DNA of 64,000 nt from Sphingomonas immobilis (lineage in GTDB: Bacteria; Pseudomonadota; Alphaproteobacteria; Sphingomonadales; Sphingomonadaceae): assembly GCF_030580995.1 (NCBI RefSeq), contig NZ_JAUQSZ010000005.1:1-64000 (forward strand), read 5' to 3'. The notes beneath the pieces were generated by a model. That model ran no database searches. It was not told the DNA's origin and saw only the letters and a program-made list of their open reading frames with translations. The translations under genes were made by a program, and so were the position numbers. Below, one piece after another: positions 1 to 7,060 of the stretch. Every line of letters begins with the position of its first letter. The stretch's first letter is position 1.

Positions 1-497
1 GCCACTACGGGCGCGCCCAGCGCCGCCGCGCGCACCGCGACCGCGCGCCCGATCGCGCCGTAGCCGACAATGCCCACAGTGGTCCCGGCAACCCGCCCGA
101 GCGAGGCCGGCTGCCAGTCCGCGCGGCTGCGCACGGTCACGCCCGCAAGGTTCTTGGCCTGCGCATAGATCGCGGCGATCACATAGTCGGCGATCTCGTC
201 CGAGGCGACACCGCGCCCGCAGCTCACGATCGGCGCGTCGAGCATCCACGACGGATAGAAATCCACCCCGACCGACGCGCTGTAGACCCAACGCAACCGC
301 CCCGGCCAGCTCTGCGGGCGCGGCAGATGGTGGTTGCCGCGCCATGCGTCGGACGGCCGGACGATCAGCACGTCGGCCTCGCTCGCGATGTCCCACGGCG
401 CATCCTCGGGCACGGCAATTACCGAAGGCGCGATCGGATGGCTGGCGATCAGCCCGTTGATACCGGGTTCGAGCTGGCTGGCGATGACGAGCGACAT
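1..497 (-). CDS. D-2-hydroxyacid dehydrogenase family protein (partial)
   Basis: The reading frame starts at ATG 497 and runs off the left edge, so about 165 N-terminal residues are visible. A Rossmann-type motif GIVGYGAIG lies at residues 142-150, preceded by the substrate-domain pattern usual in NAD(P)H-dependent D-isomer-specific 2-hydroxyacid dehydrogenases (phosphoglycerate or glyoxylate/hydroxypyruvate reductase relatives). The catalytic Arg/Glu/His residues lie outside the window. It is the last visible gene of a minus-strand operon: its start follows the stop of the acyl-CoA-dehydrogenase-like gene by 4 bases. The substrate cannot be told from sequence. The organosulfur context suggests reduction of a 2-oxo acid released from a scavenged compound, which is inference. 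Confidence 0.85.
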   Translation of the reverse strand, partial: MSLVIASQLEPGINGLIASHPIAPSVIAVPEDAPWDIASEADVLIVRPSDAWRGNHHLPRPQSWPGRLRWVYSASVGVDFYPSWMLDAPIVSCGRGVASDEIADYVIAAIYAQAKNLAGVTVRSRADWQPASLGRVAGTTVGIVGYGAIGRAVAVRAAALGAPVV

Positions 498-501
498 GGC
501 C

Positions 502-1677
502 CTACACCCCCAGCGCGGCGCGGCCGCCCGCGACCAGGATCGTGTCGGTCTGCGGCGAGTGGATGCGGCTGCACAGCACGTCGCGGTAATGGCGCTCCAG
601 CGGGTTCTTGCGCGTCAGCCCCGGATTGCCGGTCAGCTCCAGCCCGATCTCGACCGCGCGGATCGCGTTACCGGTCGCGACATATTTGATGTTGTTGAGC
701 GCATTCGCACTCGGCAGCGTGCCGGCGTCGATATCGGCGGCGGCGCTCTCGATCAGCGTGCGATTGACCTGCAGCAGCGCCTCGATCTCCCCCACCTTTT
801 CCTGCACGCGCGGCAGCGTGGCGAGCGATGCGCCGAGATTGGCAGGCACGCGATCGTTGAGATAGGCGACCAGCCAGTCGCGCGCCGCCCGCGCCGCGCC
901 GTCGTAGATGGTCGAAATCGACAGCGCGTTCCACGCGGCTTGCGAGACATCGCCGGGGGTCGGCGCCCATTCCGACGGAGCACGCACGTCGACGGCATGG
1001 GCAAGCGGCGTCGGCGTGTCGGTGAAATGCACCGCATGGCTTACCGTGCCGCGCATGCCGAGATGATCCCACACCGGCTCGATCTCGATGCCCGGGCTGT
1101 CGGCGCGCACCAGGAAATTGCCGACGCGCGGGATTTCCTCGTCGGTCTTGGCCCAGACCGCGAACCAGTCGAGCCCGGTCGAACCCGTCGAATAGATTTT
1201 GGTGCCGGTGATCGCCCAACCGTCGGCGGTGCGCCGCGCCACCGTGGCGGGCAGGCCGCCGCGCACCGGCGTGCCGAGCTCAGGCTCGACGCGCAGACCG
1301 CCGATCAGCCCCCGCCCCTCGACCGCCTCGCGCGCGAGCCGCTCGTAGACTCCGGCGGGCCAGCTCCGCGTCTTGGCGGGGGCGGCGTGATAGCTGTAGG
1401 TCATGAACAGGATCAGCGCGGTGGATGGCTCGCCCTTGGCGACCGCGCCGAGCACCTTGAGTGCGTCGCCCAGGCTCGCGCCGCCGCCGCCATATTGCGG
1501 GGCGACCGTCAGGCCGATCAGCCCCTCCTCGCGCAGGAACGCGAATGCCTCGGCCGGGAAACGGCCCTCGCGATCGATCTGCTCGGCGCTCTCACTCAGC
1601 GTCGCGGTGATCCGGTCGAGCAACGCGGCTTCGATCACCGGCGGGCGGGTCGCTTCAGGGGCAAATTGCGTCGCCAT
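502..1677 (-). CDS. acyl-CoA dehydrogenase-like flavoprotein (DszC/SfnB-type)
   Basis: A 391-residue protein with the acyl-CoA dehydrogenase fold: N-terminal helices, a central FAD/FMN beta domain (WAITGTKIYSTGSTG near residue 173) and a C-terminal four-helix domain ending in NPLERHYRDVLCSRIH. That C-terminal pattern resembles the flavin-dependent monooxygenase branch (DszC, SfnB) more than fatty-acid dehydrogenases. Stop and start codons of the two upstream genes are one base apart (TGA 1679-1681, ATG 1675-1677), implying translational coupling with the SsuA-like binding protein. Known relatives oxidise organosulfur compounds with reduced flavin, and the neighbours fit sulfur scavenging. The exact substrate is unknown. 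Confidence 0.85.
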   Translation of the reverse strand: MATQFAPEATRPPVIEAALLDRITATLSESAEQIDREGRFPAEAFAFLREEGLIGLTVAPQYGGGGASLGDALKVLGAVAKGEPSTALILFMTYSYHAAPAKTRSWPAGVYERLAREAVEGRGLIGGLRVEPELGTPVRGGLPATVARRTADGWAITGTKIYSTGSTGLDWFAVWAKTDEEIPRVGNFLVRADSPGIEIEPVWDHLGMRGTVSHAVHFTDTPTPLAHAVDVRAPSEWAPTPGDVSQAAWNALSISTIYDGAARAARDWLVAYLNDRVPANLGASLATLPRVQEKVGEIEALLQVNRTLIESAAADIDAGTLPSANALNNIKYVATGNAIRAVEIGLELTGNPGLTRKNPLERHYRDVLCSRIHSPQTDTILVAGGRAALGV

Positions 1678-1678
1678 G

Positions 1679-2665
1679 TCAAAGCGCCTTTTCGATCAGA
1701 GAGTTGAAGCGGTCGTCCCACAGCGGACGGACATCCACCGGATGCGGCAGCGACCCGGCCTTTAGAAACACGTCGGCGACCTCCTGCTGCGACTGGATCG
1801 CGGCGGGCGTGACGGGACGGAGCGAGAAGCTGTCGCTCTTGCGCGCGAACTGATCGAGCACGTAGCTTTTCGGCACGCCGATATCCTTGGCGATGGCCGC
1901 CGCCCATGCATCCTGATGCGCATCCGCCCAGGCGTAGCCGCGCCGCAGCAGCGTCAGATAGTCGCCGACCAGCTTGCTCTTGGCGGGATCGGCGAGCGTA
2001 TCGACGTGCGCGGAAACGATGTAATTGCCCGAGAGAAAGCCCGATGCGGTCTTGAGAATGCGCGCGCCTTCGGTCGCGATCGCGCGCTGGATCGGGAAGC
2101 CGAAAATCGCCCAGGCATCGATCGATCCCCGCCCGAACGCGGCGGCACCATCCGACACGCCCATCGCCACGGGGGTGATATCGGACCATTTGAGGCCGAC
2201 CGACTCCAGCATCTTGATGAGGAAATATTGCGTCGTCGTCGCGCGCACATAGGCGACGCGCTTGCCCTTCAGGTCCGCCAGCGATTTGATCGCCGAACCC
2301 TTGGGCACGAGCACAACCTGGTTGTTGACGTCGCCGTGCGACACCGCGACCTGCTTGAAACTCTGGATCGCGGAAGCGGCCGCAAAGATCGGGGGGATCT
2401 CGCTCATCCCCGCGACATCGAGCGAATTGCCGTTAAGCGCCTCGACGGCAAGCTGCCCCGACTGGAACTCACTATATTCCAGGCGGAAGCCCTGCGGCGC
2501 GAGGCCCGCCGCCTTGAACAGCAGGCGGTAATCAGCCTCCCCGCGCCCGATGATCGCGGCGCGGAGCACCGGCACGTCGTCCTTCCGCGCGCCGCCGCAC
2601 GACGCGACCGTCAGCCCGATGCCCGCCGCACCCGCGCCGATGAGAAAACGACGGCGATCGACCAC
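1679..2665 (-). CDS. ABC transporter substrate-binding lipoprotein, SsuA/NMT1-like
   Basis: A 328-residue protein starting MVDRRRFLIGAGAAGIG: a twin-arginine motif, a hydrophobic stretch and a lipobox ending ASCGG, so probably a Tat-exported lipoprotein. The body is a periplasmic binding protein of the SsuA/TauA/NMT1 class, with a domain near residues 32-320 that includes DLKGKRVAYVRATTTQY and GSIDAWAIFG. Such proteins bind aliphatic sulfonates, taurine, nitrate or pyrimidine precursors. No permease or ATPase gene is next to it in the window. It heads the operon with the flavoprotein and the hydroxyacid dehydrogenase, so organosulfur uptake is the favoured role (inference). Confidence 0.85.
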   Translation of the reverse strand: MVDRRRFLIGAGAAGIGLTVASCGGARKDDVPVLRAAIIGRGEADYRLLFKAAGLAPQGFRLEYSEFQSGQLAVEALNGNSLDVAGMSEIPPIFAAASAIQSFKQVAVSHGDVNNQVVLVPKGSAIKSLADLKGKRVAYVRATTTQYFLIKMLESVGLKWSDITPVAMGVSDGAAAFGRGSIDAWAIFGFPIQRAIATEGARILKTASGFLSGNYIVSAHVDTLADPAKSKLVGDYLTLLRRGYAWADAHQDAWAAAIAKDIGVPKSYVLDQFARKSDSFSLRPVTPAAIQSQQEVADVFLKAGSLPHPVDVRPLWDDRFNSLIEKAL

Positions 2666-2752
2666 GCGATCGTTGCGAAACAGGGGGACGCGAATGGCAC
2701 GGTCTTTCGATGTGGAGACCGCGCGAGCTAAGCGCCTCGTTCAATTCCCATC

Positions 2753-2767
2753 AAACAAGTATTGTTT
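2753..2767. promoter_or_regulatory. 15-bp palindrome upstream of SsuA-like operon
   Basis: AAACAA and TTGTTT arms around a GTA centre lie 88 bases before the SsuA-like start, in the only intergenic gap of this operon. The symmetry is perfect and AT-rich in a GC-rich setting. It could be an operator or part of the promoter. No regulator can be assigned. Confidence 0.3.
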
Positions 2768-2801
2768 TGGGCGTATGAAGTTTGCTCAAGTCGCGCCTGC
2801 G

Positions 2802-3164
2802 TCACTCAAGCGGCGGCTTCAAGCCCTTGATCGCAGAAGGAATGATGCGGCCATAGGCATCGATATAGCGCGGGATCGGGCCGGGATGCGGCGTCCGGTC
2901 GGGCAGATCGACCTCGATCGCGTCGACGAAGCACCAGCCCCAGCCTTCGGGCGGATCATAGCCCTGGATGATCGGATGGCCCTCCGCATGGAAGTGCGCG
3001 GTGGCGTGACGGTTGGGCGATTCGTCGCAGCAGCCGACGTGCCCGCAGCTCCGGCATAGCCGCAGATGCACCCACCAACTCCCGCTCGCGAGGCATTCCG
3101 CGCAACCCGCCGTCTGCGGCGTGACCTGGTTGACGGTGGAGAGATGGTCGCAGGAATCGGTCAT
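2802..3164 (-). CDS. UBP-type zinc finger protein
   Basis: A 120-residue protein with a Cys/His-rich core: CDHL near residue 5, CAEC near 21, CRSCGHVGCCD near 37, then HATAHFHAEGHPI. This matches the zf-UBP fold known from eukaryotic deubiquitinases and found as a stand-alone domain in many bacteria. Bacteria lack ubiquitin, so its ligand is unknown. It may bind a C-terminal peptide through the zinc-organised pocket, which is inference. It is separated by 136 bases from the SsuA-like gene and appears to be its own unit. Confidence 0.85.
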   Translation of the reverse strand: MTDSCDHLSTVNQVTPQTAGCAECLASGSWWVHLRLCRSCGHVGCCDESPNRHATAHFHAEGHPIIQGYDPPEGWGWCFVDAIEVDLPDRTPHPGPIPRYIDAYGRIIPSAIKGLKPPLE

Positions 3165-3328
3165 GGCGTCAGATTACACCGTCCGCTGCGGATGTCATCG
3201 ATTCCGGCGGATTACCGGACATCGGCGGCGCGATTTTACCGGTTTCCTACATCGCCACAGAGGTTTATAGATATTCGAACTGCAGCCTTGCCGCGGTATT
3301 TCCATCAGGCTAAAGAGCCGGGCGCTGT

Positions 3329-3405
3329 AGGGGTGTAGCTCAGTTGGTTAGAGCGTCGGTCTCCAAAACCGAAGGCCGTCGGTTCGAGTCCGACCTCCCC
3401 TGCCA
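3329..3405 (+). tRNA. trnW: tRNA-Trp (CCA anticodon)
   Basis: A cloverleaf can be folded by eye: acceptor AGGGGTG pairs with CTCCCCT with one T-T mismatch, the D loop contains AGCTCAGTTGG, and the anticodon arm TCGGT/ACCGA encloses CTCCAAA with anticodon CCA at 3363-3365. The T arm is GTCGG-TTCGAGT-CCGAC, and discriminator G plus an encoded CCA end at 3405. Placement just before secE-nusG is a common arrangement in Alphaproteobacteria. Confidence 0.97.
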
Positions 3406-3595
3406 GCCGCCAGCGCGCACGCGGCCACTCTCGTCGCGAGACACGCGCCACCATCCAACACCGCTTGATTTCCACGGAACCCGGGCGTATCCCACCGCCA
3501 TTCCGAAATCGGGAACAATCGTCGTCGGGCCCTTGGCGGGACCGGGCGGCGGGCCCATGTCCCGCTTCGGCTACAATGAGTGCAGGCACAAACGC

Positions 3596-3787
3596 ATGAC
3601 GACCCCCGTCGAGTTCTACAATCAGGTGATCGCCGAGACCAAGAAGGTCGTCTGGCCGACCCGTCGCGAGACGATCATGACCGGCGTGATGGTGATGATC
3701 ATGACGACGCTGCTCGCGGTGTTCTTCTTCGGGATCGACACGATCTTCGAACTGATCGTGCGGCAGCTGCTCAGCCTCGCCAAATAA
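3596..3787 (+). CDS. secE: preprotein translocase subunit SecE
   Basis: A 63-residue single-span membrane protein starting MTTPVEFYNQ at ATG 3596. An amphipathic N-terminal helix carries the family motif KKVVWPTRRE (residues 16-25), followed by one transmembrane helix at about residues 28-58. This is the short one-span form usual outside Enterobacteria. SecE clamps SecY in the inner-membrane Sec channel. nusG follows after 19 bases, the classic secE-nusG pair. In-frame starts further upstream would add a non-homologous leader across the tRNA gene, so ATG 3596 is preferred. Confidence 0.95.
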   Translation: MTTPVEFYNQVIAETKKVVWPTRRETIMTGVMVMIMTTLLAVFFFGIDTIFELIVRQLLSLAK

Positions 3788-3806
3788 TTTACGGAAAAAA
3801 ATCGAC

Positions 3807-4343
3807 ATGGCACGCTGGTACATCATTCACGCTTACTCGGGCTTCGAGGGCAAGGTCCGCGACCAGATCATGGCCGACGCCACCCGCCTCGGCCTCGACG
3901 CGCTGGTCGAACAGATCGAAGTGCCGACCGAGACCGTGACCGAGGCCCGCCGCGGCAAGAAGATCGCGGTCGAGCGCAAGTTCATGCCCGGCTACGTGCT
4001 CGCCAAGCTCAACATGAACGACGACGTCTATCACCTCGTCAAGAACACGCCTAAGGTGACGGGCTTCCTGGGATCGATGGGCAAGCCCCAGCCGATCAGC
4101 GAGGCCGAGGCTGCGCGCATGCTGAACAGCAAGGAAGAAGCCGCCGCCGCACCGAAGCAGAAGGTCAAGGTCGACTTCGAGATCGGCGATTCGGTCAAGG
4201 TGCTGGACGGCCCGTTCGCGAGCTTCAACGGCCTGGTCGAGGAACTCGATTTCGACCGCAGCCGCGTGAAGGTCTCCGTGTCGATCTTCGGCCGCGCGAC
4301 GCCGGTCGAGCTGGAATTCGAGCAGGTCGAGCGCAGCAAGTAA
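3807..4343 (+). CDS. nusG: transcription termination/antitermination protein NusG
   Basis: A 178-residue protein with the NGN domain first (RWYIIHAYSGFEGKV, residues 3-17; FMPGYVLAKL near 53) and a C-terminal KOW domain (GDSVKVLDGPFASFNGLVEEL near residue 129). NusG binds the RNA polymerase clamp, increases processivity and links polymerase to Rho or ribosomes. The gene is complete and of normal length. Its stop codon is followed at once by a TAAGGC/GCCTTA hairpin and then a compound three-hairpin element, so the transcript probably ends or is processed there rather than continuing to rplK. Confidence 0.97.
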   Translation: MARWYIIHAYSGFEGKVRDQIMADATRLGLDALVEQIEVPTETVTEARRGKKIAVERKFMPGYVLAKLNMNDDVYHLVKNTPKVTGFLGSMGKPQPISEAEAARMLNSKEEAAAAPKQKVKVDFEIGDSVKVLDGPFASFNGLVEELDFDRSRVKVSVSIFGRATPVELEFEQVERSK

Positions 4344-4466
4344 GGCGAAGCCTTACGCCGCGACCGCACGCGGGTTAGCGCAGCTAACCCGCGAGAGCGG
4401 CGCTCGACCGGACGGCGGACGCGCGGAGCGCGATCCGGCCGACGACGCGGGATTTACTCCCGCGTC
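4341..4466 (+). repeat. three-hairpin compound element, copy 1 (after nusG)
   Basis: A small hairpin (TAAGGC/GCCTTA, 4341-4355) overlaps the nusG stop. It is followed by hairpin 3 (GCGGGTTAGC 4370-4379 with GCTAACCCGC 4383-4392), a CCGG/CGAC linker region with a short GCGC stem (4421-4431), linker CCGGCCGAC, and hairpin 1 (GACGCGGGA 4444-4452 with TCCCGCGTC 4458-4466, loop TTTAC). All pairings are visible directly. The order and linkers match eight other copies in this window. Confidence 0.85.
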
Positions 4467-4503
4467 CAAAGCCTCAGCGCCAGCGTCGCGCGGCCCACCC
4501 ACA

Positions 4504-4532
4504 TTGAATCCGTCACCATTCGATGCCATAAT
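4504..4532 (+). promoter_or_regulatory. sigma70-like promoter of vapBC
   Basis: TTGAAT (4504-4509), a 17-base spacer and CATAAT (4527-4532) lie 28 bases before the antitoxin ATG at 4560. GGAAGG at 4547-4552 can serve as ribosome binding site. Confidence 0.5.
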
Positions 4533-4559
4533 CCGTGCCTGAACACGGAAGGTCGCCCG

Positions 4560-4760
4560 ATGCGCACCACCCTCGCCCTTGACGACGATCTCATCGCGCA
4601 GGCGCAGACCTATACCGGGCTCACCGAGAAATCGGCGATCGTGCGCGAGGCGCTGAAGGCGCTGAAGGCGCTGATCCAGCGCGAGGCGGCGCACCGGTTG
4701 GCGCGTCTCGGCGGCAGCGATCCCGATGCCGCCGCTGGACCGCGCCGCCGCTTCGAATGA
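4560..4760 (+). CDS. vapB: type II antitoxin, VapB family
   Basis: A 66-residue protein: MRTTLALDDDLIAQAQTYTG is a ribbon-helix-helix N-terminus of the VapB/AbrB-unrelated RHH class, followed by a helix (EKSAIVREALKALKAL) and a charged tail that would wrap the toxin. Antitoxins of this family neutralise a PIN-domain RNase and repress their own promoter as a complex. The stop overlaps the toxin start (ATGA at 4757-4760), the usual coupling. The antitoxin looks intact while the toxin is frameshifted. Confidence 0.85.
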   Translation: MRTTLALDDDLIAQAQTYTGLTEKSAIVREALKALKALIQREAAHRLARLGGSDPDAAAGPRRRFE

Positions 4761-5117
4761 GCGAATTGCTCGTCGATACGGGCGTCTGGATCGATTTCCT
4801 TCGAGGCGGCGATGCGGCCCTCAGCGAAGCCTTGCTGGAAGAGCGCGTGATAGGCCACATCCTCGTTACCGGAGAGATCGCGATGGGGAGCCTCGCTGAC
4901 CGCAGCCTGCCCCAGGCCGTCCGCGCGGACGATGCCGAAGTGCTGGCGATGGTGGAGCAGCGGCGGCTGTTCATCCTGGGCCTCGGCTGTATCGATGCGC
5001 ATCTGCTGGCTGCCACCTTGCTGACAGCGGGGCAAGGCTGGGACGCACGACCGGCGGCTGCACGAGGCGGCGGAGGGGCTCGGGATTGCGGCAGCGGAAC
5101 TTGCGAAGCGGCGCTGA
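4757..5117 (+). pseudogene. vapC: frameshifted VapC-like PIN-domain toxin
   Basis: From ATG 4757 the frame encodes a PIN domain (LLVDTGVWIDFLRGG; acidic residues D7, E40 and D80 in GCIDAHLLAATLL) and then, near 5035-5043, turns into a low-complexity Gly/Arg/Ala sequence. In the +1-shifted frame the expected ending continues: THDRRLHEAAEGLG, then AAAELAKRR and a stop at 5115-5117. That frame contains the fourth acidic PIN residue (D of THDRRL). So a net one-base insertion or two-base deletion has broken the toxin. The shifted product runs on to 5299 as 180 residues. Known VapC proteins are about 130 residues RNases. A sequencing error is the alternative explanation. Confidence 0.8.
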
Positions 5118-5262
5118 CCGAACGGCGGATCGCGGAACGCGCGCTCCTGCGCGAAGAAATTCCTTTTAATCCTCCGCCACATATCGCGCTTCCGCAGCAA
5201 GCACCCTACATCGCGCGGCAGGAGGGGATCTTGCACGCCGGGGACGGCGGATGGAGACCCGA

Positions 5263-5805
5263 ATGCAGCTTCCTTTCCGTGCTATCGCGCTTGCCTTGAC
5301 GGCTCTCGCCCTGCCCGCCGCCGCCGAGCCGATGCGCCCCGGCACGGTCAGCGTCGTGCTGACGACGCCGGGCGGCAGCGCCGAGGCCGAGCGGCCGGTG
5401 ATCGACGCGGTGCAGCAGGCGCTGTCGGATGCGGCGTTCGTCGTCATGCCGACGGCGGGGCACAGCCGCTATATCGCGCAGATCGCCGTCGCGCAGGAGG
5501 ATCGCGGGTCCGTCACTGCCAGGACCGTGCCGGGCAAGGCGACCGGCAGCGTCGGCGGCTGGGGTGCGCAGGGGAGCGTCACCCTGCCCTCGTCCAAGCG
5601 CGCGTTGCGCGATCTGGTGATGACCGAGTTGAAGGTGACGCTGGTAACGCGCGCGAACGGCAAGGCGGTGTGGAGCGGCCGCGCCACCACCGCGCAGGTC
5701 GAAGGCACGCGACAGGGCGACCCGGCGGCGGTGTTCGGCAAGCTGGCGACGGCGGTGCTGTCGCGCTTTCCGGGGGCGGCGACGGGGTTGATCTCGGTGC
5801 CTTGA
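5263..5805 (+). CDS. hypothetical exported protein
   Basis: About 180 residues, with a signal peptide (MQLPFRAIALALTALALPAAAEP) and a mature part of alternating beta-type segments including VVMPTAGHSRYIAQIAV and KAVWSGRATTAQVEG. ATG 5263 is chosen over ATG 5251 because GGAG at 5253-5256 is spaced well for it and it gives a clean signal peptide. No family is recognised with certainty. The pattern resembles small DUF4136-like periplasmic proteins, but that is a guess. It stands alone between the vap pair and a compound repeat that begins 13 bases after its stop. Confidence 0.65.
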   Translation: MQLPFRAIALALTALALPAAAEPMRPGTVSVVLTTPGGSAEAERPVIDAVQQALSDAAFVVMPTAGHSRYIAQIAVAQEDRGSVTARTVPGKATGSVGGWGAQGSVTLPSSKRALRDLVMTELKVTLVTRANGKAVWSGRATTAQVEGTRQGDPAAVFGKLATAVLSRFPGAATGLISVP

Positions 5806-5818
5806 GGGGGTCGGAGGC

Positions 5819-5962
5819 GACGCGGCATAGCCGCGTCGTCGGACGGGTTCGCGTTCCGCGACCCGCCGGCCGGTCCGGCGCGTCTCGAGACTAGCTGCGC
5901 TAATCGCGTGTGCGCTCGGACACCGGCCGGTCCGGTGCGTCTCGTGATTAGCTGCGCTAATC
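5819..5962 (-). repeat. three-hairpin compound element, copy 2
   Basis: Hairpin 1 is GACGCGGC (5819-5826) with GCCGCGTC (5830-5837). It is followed by linker GTCGGACGG (5838-5846), hairpin 2 GGGT-t-CGCG with CGCGACCC (5845-5864), linker CGCCGGCCGG, and two tandem versions of hairpin 3. The second version is perfect (GATTAGC 5946-5952, GCTAATC 5956-5962). The last arm contains the TAG stop of the minus-strand gene ending at 5957. The doubled end (CCGGCCGGTCCGG repeated) suggests a local duplication. Confidence 0.85.
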
Positions 5963-6817
5963 GCGTGCGCGCGCGGACTTGCGCAACCGGACCAAGGCGA
6001 GGTCGATAAGTTCTATCGGCACGTCCCACTGCGGTTCCTCGCCGCCGGCCTGGCGTTCGGCCTCCGCGATATCCGCCGCTTCGCGTTGGCGCGCGAGCCC
6101 CTGCTTGAACATCGCATCCATGCGGTAGCTCCAGGCATCGTTGGATTCGCCGCGGCGGCGCTTGATGGCGGCGGGTTCGTCGGCATCGCGGATGCGTTTG
6201 TCGTGAAGCTGGAGGAGCGCGAGCGCCTGATCGACTGTCATCGGCGGGATCGCGGGCGGATCGTTGTGGCGCCAGGCGTCGTCGGCATATGCGAAGGGCG
6301 TGAAACTTTCGAGCAGTGCCGCCTCGAGCCGCTCCGCGCCCTTTTTCAGCGCGAGGCGCATCTCGCGCTCGAAACCGGGATTGCTGCGGGCGCGGGCGTA
6401 GAAGGCGGAGTGCGAGAAGCCGGCCGCCGCCGCGCTGAGGCGGATGTTGGCGGTGGCGCTGAGCGCCGAGAGAAAGGCCTGTTCGGCGCGGGCATCGAGC
6501 CGGCCGGGCTTGCCGCGACGGATCTGGACGCGGCCCGAACGGGTGCGGATGATGCGATGCTCATCGGGGTGCGGATCGCCCGCGGGTGCCGGTTGTGGGG
6601 CGGATTGCGCCGCGGATTTGAGGGCAGCGTCGGCGACGACGAGCGCGGCATCCCATTCGATCGCGAAATTGGGATGGGCGGCGCGGCGCTTTGTGAATTT
6701 GGCACGGTGCGCACCGACTTCGCGCGCGGCGGCGCGGACGTTGCCGGTGCGGCGCAGCGCCGCAAGGAACGCGCGGTTTTCGAGAATCTGGGCTCTGGTG
6801 AGGGGGCGTGTCGGCAT
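5957..6817 (-). CDS. tandem helix-turn-helix protein (terminase-small-subunit-like)
   Basis: A 286-residue protein with two similar helical segments, residues about 15-65 (FLAALRRTGNVRAAAREVG ... HPNFAIEWDAAL) and about 113-165 (FLSALSATANIRLSAAAAG ... NPGFEREMRLAL). Both follow the pattern FLxAL-x-T-x-N-x-R-x-A-G-x-F-R-x-P-F-E-AL seen in HTH domains of phage terminase small subunits and similar DNA-binding proteins. The C-terminal third is charged and helical. No other phage gene is nearby, so a domesticated or unrelated DNA-binding role is more likely than packaging. The stop codon lies inside a compound repeat. The function is unknown. Confidence 0.65.
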   Translation of the reverse strand: MPTRPLTRAQILENRAFLAALRRTGNVRAAAREVGAHRAKFTKRRAAHPNFAIEWDAALVVADAALKSAAQSAPQPAPAGDPHPDEHRIIRTRSGRVQIRRGKPGRLDARAEQAFLSALSATANIRLSAAAAGFSHSAFYARARSNPGFEREMRLALKKGAERLEAALLESFTPFAYADDAWRHNDPPAIPPMTVDQALALLQLHDKRIRDADEPAAIKRRRGESNDAWSYRMDAMFKQGLARQREAADIAEAERQAGGEEPQWDVPIELIDLALVRLRKSARARD

Positions 6818-6870
6818 GGCGACGGACCATGTCTACTGCGAAATCCTACATTGCAAGTCGGAACGCGCAC

Positions 6871-6997
6871 GCGGATAGCGACGCTAAATCGCGAGACGCG
6901 TCCGACCGGCCGGCGGGTCGCGAAAGCGAACCCGGCCGACGGCGCGGCCCTTCGACTGCCTGCCAAGGCAGGCGCTCAGGAGAGCCTTTGCCGCGAC
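6871..6997 (+). repeat. three-hairpin compound element, copy 3, with a nested repeat
   Basis: Hairpin 3 is imperfect (GCGGATAGC 6871-6879 with GCTAAATCGC 6883-6892). Linker CCGGCCGGCGG follows, then hairpin 2 (GGGTCGC 6915-6921 with GCGAACCC 6926-6933, loop GAAA) and linker GGCCGAC (6934-6940). The expected hairpin 1 arms (GCGGC about 6943-6947 and GCCGCGAC 6990-6997) are separated by about 40 bases. The insert reads CCTTCGACT... CGCTCAGGAG with an inner CCTGCC/GGCAGG stem, a version of the TTCGAC...GCTCAGG repeat also seen at 39214-39294. Confidence 0.7.
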
Positions 6998-7011
6998 GGA
7001 AAAGAAGAAGA

Positions 7012-7042
7012 AGCGGGATCCCGCGTCAAGCGCGGGATGACG
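7012..7042. repeat. CCCGCG..CGCGGGATGACG palindromic repeat fragment
   Basis: GCGGGATCCCGC followed by CCCGCG/CGCGGG and ending GATGACG. This is a fragment of the widespread CGTCATCCCGGC...GCCGGGATGACG-type intergenic palindrome. Other versions lie at 15495, 36321, 40925, 51567 and 59192. Confidence 0.6.
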
Positions 7043-7060
7043 TTAGCGGAGGAGGCCGCG

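Noticed and set aside
4757..5299. 180-residue VapC with a novel C-terminal domain
   Set aside because: The normal VapC ending is readable in the +1 frame up to 5117, so frameshift is the simpler explanation than a new domain.
5957..6817. Prophage or gene-transfer-agent cluster
   Set aside because: Only one terminase-like gene is present, with no portal, capsid, tail or lysis genes within the window.
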